Shown piece by piece: positions 19,287 to 25,378 of a stretch of 25,378 bases of DNA. Both the position numbers and the translations under genes were made by a program. Position 1 is the stretch's first letter, and the number at the start of each line of letters is the position of its first letter. Origin of the DNA: Cudoniella acicularis (Eukaryota; Ascomycota; Leotiomycetes; Helotiales; Helotiaceae); assembly GCA_013054445.1 (NCBI GenBank), contig JAAMPI010000806.1, positions 1-25,378 on the forward strand, read 5' to 3'. The notes beneath the pieces are model-generated. The model was not told the DNA's origin. It did not search any database and saw nothing but the letters and a program-made list of their open reading frames with translations.

Positions 19287-19656
19287 ATGAAAAGAATGAG
19301 TAAAGCTCAGTGTTTACCTCTCTCCCGTCCGGTAAGTTCACGTCGTCAGCCCCTCTCTTCCCAACTCAAGCTCAAGATCGAATGCTGAGATTTTCGTTCA
19401 AGGGCGGAGAAGAAGAGGAACCAGAGAAGGACGATGGAGATGGAGAATGGATGCCCATTGGAGGCGATGCGGGAATGTACAGTACGGACCAGCAGCTGGA
19501 AAGAACTTCCACGTCCACGGCAAGACGGCCTACAACTTCACCGTAAGTGAATTTCATGGGTTTGGTCAATACGTATTAACATGAGCTAAGGCCAAGCAGC
19601 TGAACAAAGACCTCGAGGGGTCTCGGCTCCGTGGGGTCGATATCCAGTCAAAGTAG
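19287..19656 (+). pseudogene. small three-exon gene of unknown function with one frame break
   Basis: Exon 1 19287-19331 (MKRMSKAQCLPLSRP), intron 19332-19402 (71 nt, GTAAGT, branch GCTGAG), exon 2 19403-19542, intron 19543 to 19596 or 19599 (GTAAGT...CAAG or CAAGCAG), exon 3 to TAG at 19654-19656. Exon 2 starts well in one frame (GGEEEEPEKDDGDGEW, MPIGGDAG). Its second half is clearly coding in another frame (PAAGKNFHVHGKTAYNFT, with almost every codon ending in C or G), which joins in phase to exon 3 (LNKDLEGSRLRGVDIQSK). Exon 2 is 140 nt and would need 141, so one base appears lost near 19475. No alternative acceptor that I checked repairs it. Either a recent one-base deletion or a sequence error. 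The stop codon is 5 bp from the first repeat of the cluster at 19661. Family not recognised. Confidence 0.45.
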
Positions 19657-19660
19657 CTGG

Positions 19661-20038
19661 ATCCAATGGAACCTTCGTGGTATGGTGCCACACCAAAGTG
19701 TGGCTCATAACCACAGGAGCCGGTTGTGCTCTTTAGCATCAAGGAGGCATGGGATAGGGCAATCCAATGGAACCTTTGTCGTACTTTGGTACAACCAAAG
19801 TGTGGCTCATAACTACATGACCCAGACTCTACTCCCCAGCATTGAAGACCCCTAAGCATCGAAGAGCCATAATATATCAAAATACGATGCTGGGGAGTAG
19901 GTTTTGACTGAGTCTGGGTCATGTAGTTACCAAGCAATTTAATCTTTCGACCCCTGAATCCAATGGAACCTTCATTGTACTTTAGTATAACCAAAGTGTG
20001 GCTCATAATTACATGACGCACACTCTACTCCCTAGCAT
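19661..20038. repeat. cluster of three direct repeats and one inverted arm
   Basis: Three direct copies start with ATCCAATGGAACCTT (19661, 19762, 19958) and share the exact 18-mer CCAAAGTGTGGCTCATAA (19693-19710, 19795-19812, 19991-20008). Copies 2 and 3 also share a tail ending in ACTCCC(C/T)AGCAT; copy 1's tail has diverged. The tail of copy 2 (19810-19842) recurs inverted at 19887-19929, identical apart from a 10-nt insertion (GTTTTGACTG), so 19810-19929 can fold into a 33-bp stem with a 44-nt loop. The minus-strand ORF spanning the cluster (20021-19566) is a by-product of the repeats. It may be a MITE-like or foldback element remnant; I see no target-site duplication I would trust. Confidence 0.75.
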
Positions 20039-20993
20039 CTGAACCTCGATCGCGGCGATGAGGAGAGTGGTAGATACCATGGAGGATAATGTGGAAGTTA
20101 TAGTCAAATCATAGTTCAAAATAAATATCAATATCCTAGACAAGAATGCCGTGTTGATTCTCGAACAAAACAAAAACTCCTCCTCTTCCCCAAACCTCCC
20201 AAATTTTTCTATGCTGCATTCGGGTTTTTTTAAACTACACGGATTCCCCCCTCTTTCATAGCCATCGCGTATGTGATTCGGGGGTTTTGGCTCCCAAAAC
20301 CAGACGTCGGACATGGTACAGTTGTGATTTGTAAGATGACTGCTGCTGGAGAAAAGTTAGGAGTTCCTGGGGAAACCCATTAGTTTCACGAACGAGCTTT
20401 ATGCTTAAATATTGGGGTTGCTTGTAGACGGCCACTCGGGAGCACAAGCTCGTACTCGTCGACTCCCCTCACCTATCCAACTCTCTAGCGAGTCAGCCCA
20501 AACTGAGACTACCTTGTGAGGAAATGCCGACGAGTAAAGCCGGGTGACCAGGGAGTTTTTGGAATCTTGCATTACGAATTCACGACAAATAATAGCCGAT
20601 GCTGCAGTTTTCGAACGATCGAATGGGAATTTATATGAGGTGAGAAATCGGTGACTTTTTAGACGTTGTATTGTAAGCGTGGCAAAAACATATCACGAGT
20701 ATGAGAAAATTTAGAGCCACAGCTAATGCCTGCAGATAATTAAAACGATTATATTCCCGATGCAGAAACGCAGATTAGTTGTGATGAGCGGCGCGGCAGT
20801 ACCGGTACACGATGCCAGGATCTCATTAGATGCTGACAATCGCTTGCCTCGCCGCTATGCTATGAAGCGGAGACCTCGGTGTTGGTTGGTTCTTAACTTC
20901 CTGGGATTGTTGCAAACCCAGTGAAACCTCAGTGCACATCGCTCAAAACCTGCCTGCCAGGATTGCATTTTGAGGAAGAAAACGCTATGCCAA
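20039..20993. other. intergenic, promoter side of the NRPS-like relic
   Basis: No coding region supported; the minus ORFs at 20314-20009 and 20447-20256 have no recognisable features. AT-rich with an isolated GC-rich patch near 20790-20830. Confidence 0.45.
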
Positions 20994-21057
20994 GTGAGTA
21001 CTCAAGTCGCCCATAACCCCTCTTGATGAAGCTTGGTACATATCTGATTTATTACAG
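20994..21057 (+). other. candidate 5'-UTR intron of the NRPS-like gene
   Basis: GTGAGT donor at 20994, branch-like CTGATTT and TTACAG acceptor at 21057 give a 64-nt intron ending 62 bp before the ATG at 21120. The short ATG upstream of the donor is not in frame with the enzyme, so this would be a leader intron. Confidence 0.3.
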
Positions 21058-21119
21058 GCTTTACAGAAAAAAGAAGAGACAATCAACCCCTCGCTTCTTG
21101 GTCTTTCAACGTGGACGTC

Positions 21120-22590
21120 ATGGCAATCACAAACGGGACCCCAAAGATTTCCAATAGTATCCGGCATAATGGGAAAGAATTCGAAATTGGGAAGAGGCTT
21201 CTCTCCTCCGTTATCGACGAGTATGCTGCAGAGGATCTAGATCATTCTTTTGCTATGGTTGCTAAGTCTAGAGTCGGACCGTCAGGACAAACGGAATTCA
21301 CCAAAATCAGTATTTCTCAATTCGCGAGCAGTATAAACCTTATTGCACACTAGATCTCTAGAATTCTCGACGGCTTCGATCTCGCAGACCGAGAACCTAT
21401 TGCATATCTCGGCTTGCAAGATCCACGTTACAACATCATGGAACTGGCAGCTATGAAGCTCGGACGCCCCATCTTACTTCCTGGATATCGAAATGCTCTT
21501 CCCAATACTGCCCACATCCTCAGCTCAGCTGGCTGCAAGACTCTGTTCTACTCTAAACCGAATCGAAAAATGTGCGAATCATTGAAGCTGTTGGTGGATG
21601 GCCTTCGGAATTTCGAGGTTCCAGATCTGCAGGACATGATCTCTACGAAAGCCGAGCATTATCCCTACATAAAGACCTGGGGCGAAGTGAAGAACGGTAC
21701 AGTTTTGATAGCCCATACCCCAGGTTCCACTGGAATGCCAAAGCCAATACACATCACGCACGAATATTTATCAGCAATGGACGGCTTTGGACATACTCCG
21801 CCTGTGGAAGGAAGAATAATGGCATCTACAGCACTCTGCACACCTGGAAGCACTGTATTTATTGGCACGAATTTCTACCACATCAGTGGTGCCGCGTTCC
21901 CTTTCTGCGCGATTTTGCAGAGATACACCCTCGTTTTCGGCCCGCCAGACCTCTTGCCAGAAGGGTCCATCGTTCGAGACATTGCGAAAAGCGTCAAGCT
22001 TAACGGCATGGTATTAGTACCTAGTTTATGCGACTGACTTTTTGCTGAGCTGCAGCATATCAACTGGCTCGAAGGTTAGTATCTATTCGTACTACCTACA
22101 TCCGGAAAGTTTGCTAATACCTGGCTGCAGCTCCTCTCGCACAAACTACTGGCGATTGGATCCACAAACACCTCCCCAAAGTCCTTCTGTGGCAATTTCT
22201 AGGCTCCACAAAAAACTACGCTCTCCCACTTCTCGTTCCTCCCAAGTCACACTGGTCATACTTCGAATTCCACCCCACACTCGGCCCAACACTTGAGCCT
22301 ATCGACGAAACAAACGACGTCTGTGAAGTAGTTATACACAGACATCCAGATCCAAAATTCTGGTGGAGCACACCTGTTCTCAGCGTTTCCCCAGGGATCG
22401 AGGAATACCGAATGCGGGATTTGCTTCGACGATGCACAACCCTGGATTTGAGAATCTGTGGAAATTCGAAGGGAGGATAGATGATTTGATTTTGCTTAGT
22501 AATGCGTTTAAAGTCAATCCAGTTCACGTTGAGACGAGGATGTTGGGAAATCCGGCGGTGGAAGGGTGTGTGCCTTCCGTGCAGCTGCTG
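21120..22590 (+). pseudogene. adenylation-domain fragment of an NRPS-like carboxylate reductase
   Basis: In intact relatives (fungal A-T-R enzymes of the aminoadipate-reductase type) this domain activates a carboxylic acid with ATP, loads it on a carrier domain, and a reductase releases an aldehyde. ATG 21120 (MAITNGTPKISN). Core A3 motif HTPGSTGMPKP at 21714-21746, followed by ITHEYLS; then TNFYHISGAAFPF and MVLVPSL. Intron 22075-22130 (GTTAGT, branch GCTAAT) joins INWLEG to APLAQTTGDW, in phase. A late A-domain segment, NLWKFEGRIDDLILLSNAFK then VNPVHVETRML, precedes loss of similarity at about 22575. Damage: TAG at 21351-21353 and TGA at 22035-22037, both in frame with open sequence on either side; a frame change near 22415-22440 between EEYRMRDLL and GFENLWKFEG; no carrier or reductase domain downstream. 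The C-terminal half is therefore gone or was never joined here. Confidence 0.85.
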
Positions 22591-22611
22591 AAACTTTTAC
22601 CTCGCTCTTGA

Positions 22612-23126
22612 CCAGGGTTCCCAGCCCAGTCTAACCAAATATGGTTAAGCGTGTGGTGCTCAATCATGTCACTTGAACCAGGCATGTGCATCGCTTCAGT
22701 GCACCCGCTTTCCTAGCCTCATTGTATCGTTTCTGAAGAATGTGCAGCAGAGATCTCTCTTGAAGAACTAGCTGATATACGAGACCCCTCAAGACAACGA
22801 CTGTGCTATTCAGATCCGCATATGTACAGCGTTTGAAAAAGAAGCAGTACCCTCTCCTTCACCATCGGCCAAACCTGCTCCGCACCGTAGCCTGGTAACC
22901 CATCGTCTCCAGGCGCTTTTCATAATTTCGCTGAAGAAAAGCGTGGCGCATGTGACCGAGCGCAGGACGCTACATGCCTTGCACAGCTACAGAATTCCCG
23001 CGTTCCACTTTTCCGTTGCAGCCCAACATCTGTCCCGGCCCGTTTATGACGATAACACCAAACGCACCAACGCACCATACCACTTCACAACTATCCAACA
23101 TAGTCTTGTTCGAGTTTCTGTATGCC
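22612..23126. other. intergenic before the HET gene
   Basis: No confident gene. A stop-free + stretch near 22725-22833 reads EEISLEEL-like residues and ends at a TGA, but has no family. An in-frame ATG at 22974 could extend the HET protein upstream by 51 codons. Confidence 0.4.
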
Positions 23127-25378
23127 ATGTCTCACTACCATTATTCTCCGCTTTCCCCATGGTCTGACAGTATTCGCTTGCTTCGCCTGATGCCACATAA
23201 AGACGAGACTGCTCCTATACAATGCAAAGTCTTTGGGTACTCTTTACAGGAATCGAGCAAAGGGACTCACCTGTACGAAGCTTTATCCTACGTATGGGGC
23301 AGTCAGGAAACCCCCAAGTCTATCTCTATAGATGAGCATAACTTGCCCGTCACGGCAAACCTCCATGTAGCGCTATCACGTCTTCGAGATCGCTCTTTTG
23401 AACGAATCATATGGGTAGATTTTGTTTGCATCAACCAAAAAGATGAGAAAGAGAAAGAACATCAGATTCAGTCGATGGCGAAGATCTATGGTCAAGCAAA
23501 CCGTGTAATCGTTTATCTTGGAGAGGCGGCAGACGATAGCGATCAAGCGCTCGAAGATATACGTGTTGCTGCAGAAGATGAGTCCACGACTTCATCGAAA
23601 AGCGAAAAGAGCCAGAAAGCAATTCTTAAGCTGCTTGAACAACCGTGGTTTCGGCGCATCTGGGTAAGTTAGCAAATAGTTAATGATATCCGTAGAAATT
23701 ACTAAAAAGAGTCGATTTAGGTACTTCAGGAGGTTGGCGCAGCTCGACGTATTCTGATCATGTATGGCTCTGCAGAGATGAACGGGTACGCCTTCTGCTC
23801 AGGTTTCAACAAACTAAAGCTTTCCTACGCTCATCCAGACTTGCAAAGTCTGATCCGTTCAGTAATTTACCTGATAAGGGGAGCAACCTTCCGGCCGAAA
23901 TATGTAACGAGTCCATCAGGCGGACTCTCTCTAGGCGAGCTAATAGATATGTACCATACCCGAGAGGCTACTGTGGCCCACGACATGGTGTATGCCTTGC
24001 TCGGCATGAGTTCTGATGATCCCAACGCGGCTGGCTTGTCGCCTGACTATACGGTCCCATGGAAGACACTCTTGCAGCGACTTATCAAATTTATTCTTTT
24101 TAAAGAGGTATCTGTAGAGACTTGGGACAAGAGGGAGATAGCAGTAATCAAGAGCAAGGGCTATATCCTTAGCCAGGTGTCCTCAGTAGAGGTTGACGGT
24201 GCTCGGTATGACAGACAGCACGTGAACGTCGTTTTTAACAGTACACCTAAGTCCTTAGAGTACGAGAAGGAGTACGGCACTCGATAGACTCTCCAGGCCT
24301 CGGCAAAGTCCATCCAGAAACGAGACTTCGTCTGTCTTCTACAAGGGGCTTCAAAGCCAACTATCATTCGAGCATACAAGGATCATTTTGCTATTATTAT
24401 GATTGCAGTTACTCTTCGGCAGTCCATACGAACGGAGAGCGGATATATTAAGCGTCAAGAACCCTTGGCTTCGGCGAAAAGCTTCTCGCGTGACTTTCTA
24501 CTTGTCTGGAACTGGGAAAAGTCCCAGGGAAATTTGCAAAATCGAGCAAGATGCGAAACTTCGGTAGAGATAAATGACCTAGTGCCAGAGTATTTAAATA
24601 CAGCTTCGAACAAAGCGGTCAGGTCATATGACGTGGCACTGGCCTTAGGGGACTCGAAAGAGTATGAAGAGGCAGAAAAGAGGCTCCAAGAAGCAAGAAA
24701 GGGCTATGAGGGAGCATTTGGGAGAGAGGATCTACGCACGCTATCAGCCATAGACAGCCTCGCGTTGATATACAAGGGTCAACAGCAGTGGTCGAAGGCA
24801 GAGGATCTGCTTTTGCAAGTAATACAGGCAAGAAAGCGTGTGCAAGGGATAGACTATCAAGATACGCTGAGCAGTATAGCCAACCTAGCGTCAACTTACA
24901 TAGATCAACACCATTCGAGCGTAGGGAAGCTAGGAATTATGATAAGTCTAACAGATCGAATAAGAGATAACGTCCGGATCAAAGAAGAAGACATAGTCCA
25001 GGTTGCAAGGTTATTTGGCCAAAAACTAATAACACTTTTATTAGACCTAAAAAGAAACAACGTGCCGGTCACAGAAGAGGTGGTCAAGGCAGCAGCCGAG
25101 AACAGGGACAGTGGTAAGGAGGTGATAGCGCTACTCCTCGACCAGCGCGGCGACGAGGTCAAGATCACCGAAGAGGTNGNNAAGGCNGCAGCCGGGAACT
25201 CGGGTAGGGGCAAGGAGGTGATGGCACTACTCCTCGACCAGCGGGGTGACGAGGTCAAGATCACTGAAGAGGTAGTCAAGGCGGCAGCCGGGAACAGGGG
25301 TATAGGCAAGGAGGTGATAGCGCTACTCCTCGACCAGCGCGGCGATGAAGTCAAGATCACCGAAGAGGTGGTTAAGGC
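23127..25378 (+). pseudogene. HET-domain protein with TPRs and C-terminal repeats; one in-frame stop; runs off the window
   Basis: HET-domain proteins trigger heterokaryon incompatibility (cell death on contact between genetically different fungal strains). Exon 1 is 23127-23663 and the intron 23664-23720 (57 nt, GTAAGT...TTTAG) is phase 0. HET motifs: YEALSYVWG (residues 50-58), WVDFVCINQ (96-104), RIWVLQE (177-183, across the intron). Next come LGELIDMYHTREATVAHD and YALLGMSSDDPNAAGLSPDY, the usual HET-associated region. TAG at 24285-24287 ends the first part after 367 residues. The same frame is then open for 1091 nt to the window edge: TLQASAKSIQ, FLLVWNWEKS, kinesin-light-chain-type TPRs at about 24610-24915 (EYEEAEKRLQEARKGYEGAF, then TLSSIANLASTYIDQ), and the repeat array. 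My memory of relatives has Trp here, so TGG to TAG is likely. An intron with acceptor at this TAG (donor GTGAAC, 66 nt) is a weaker alternative. Start 23127 was chosen because family similarity begins there. Confidence 0.82.
25017..25378 (+). repeat. 96-bp (32-residue) tandem repeats at the C terminus of the HET protein
   Basis: Units begin at 25017, 25113, 25209 and 25305, the last cut by the window edge. Consensus: GKEVxALLLDQRGDEVKITE then EVVKAAAGN. Unit 1 is diverged (GQKLITLLLDLKRNNVPVTE), while units 2-4 are nearly identical at DNA level. Four Ns (25178, 25180, 25181, 25187) fall in unit 2. The units look like short two-helix solenoid modules (ankyrin- or HEAT-like); which fold is uncertain. 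In fungal NLR-like proteins such high-identity repeats form variable recognition surfaces. Confidence 0.88.

Noticed and set aside
19566..20021. 151-codon minus-strand ORF with recurring EPHFG and EGSIG words
   Set aside because: The recurrence comes from the DNA repeats, and copies fall in different frames. It is a repeat by-product, not a protein.
24619..25360. Minus-strand ORFs opposite the TPR and repeat region
   Set aside because: Antisense shadows of the HET protein; the Ser/Pro/Thr repeats mirror the 96-bp sense units.

Overview
This looks like nuclear DNA of a filamentous ascomycete (Pezizomycotina, perhaps Leotiomycetes). The supporting signs are short 47-77 nt spliceosomal introns with GTAAGT/GTATGT-type donors and CTAAC/CTAAT branch sites, CT-rich stretches upstream of starts, a HET-domain gene and an NRPS-like reductase fragment. 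The class-level placement is inference from remembered family resemblance, not from any search. Four N calls lie inside near-identical repeats at the right edge, so this is a draft assembly.

Layout. 1-2500: two tandem minus-strand copies of a tiny Ser/Tyr/Gly-rich protein family, one intact with three exons and one frameshifted. 3238-7800: the conserved housekeeping core, thiamine pyrophosphokinase and then the nucleolar POL5/MYBBP1A-type protein (three exons, 1008 aa), both on the minus strand. 9480-11853: a multiply frameshifted gene that keeps a Ulp1/C48 cysteine-protease Cys box and contains an in-frame 18-bp minisatellite. 11855-13855: AT-rich spacer with a GAAA microsatellite and a hairpin. 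14098-14792 and 17525-18257: two small multi-exon minus-strand genes of unknown function (121 and 180 aa by my models), separated by uncertain ORFs. 19287-19656: a three-exon plus-strand gene with one frame break, ending 5 bp before a cluster of direct and inverted repeats (19661-20038). 21120-22590: an adenylation domain of an NRPS-like carboxylate reductase, broken by two in-frame stops and a frameshift and cut off before its carrier and reductase domains. 23127 to the right edge: a HET-TPR protein of the incompatibility/NLR-like type, with one in-frame TAG and a C-terminal array of 96-bp repeats.

The left-centre is ordinary housekeeping sequence. The flanks are accessory: duplicated, repeat-bearing or decaying genes. 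The clearest items for follow-up are the HET-TPR-repeat locus with its single in-frame stop and near-identical repeats, the C48-protease relic, the inverted-repeat cluster, and an in-frame stop-free 48-nt intron in POL5. I found no CRISPR array, rRNA, tRNA or complete transposon. Exon boundaries were read by eye from splice consensus, phase and paralogue alignment, and have not been tested against transcripts.
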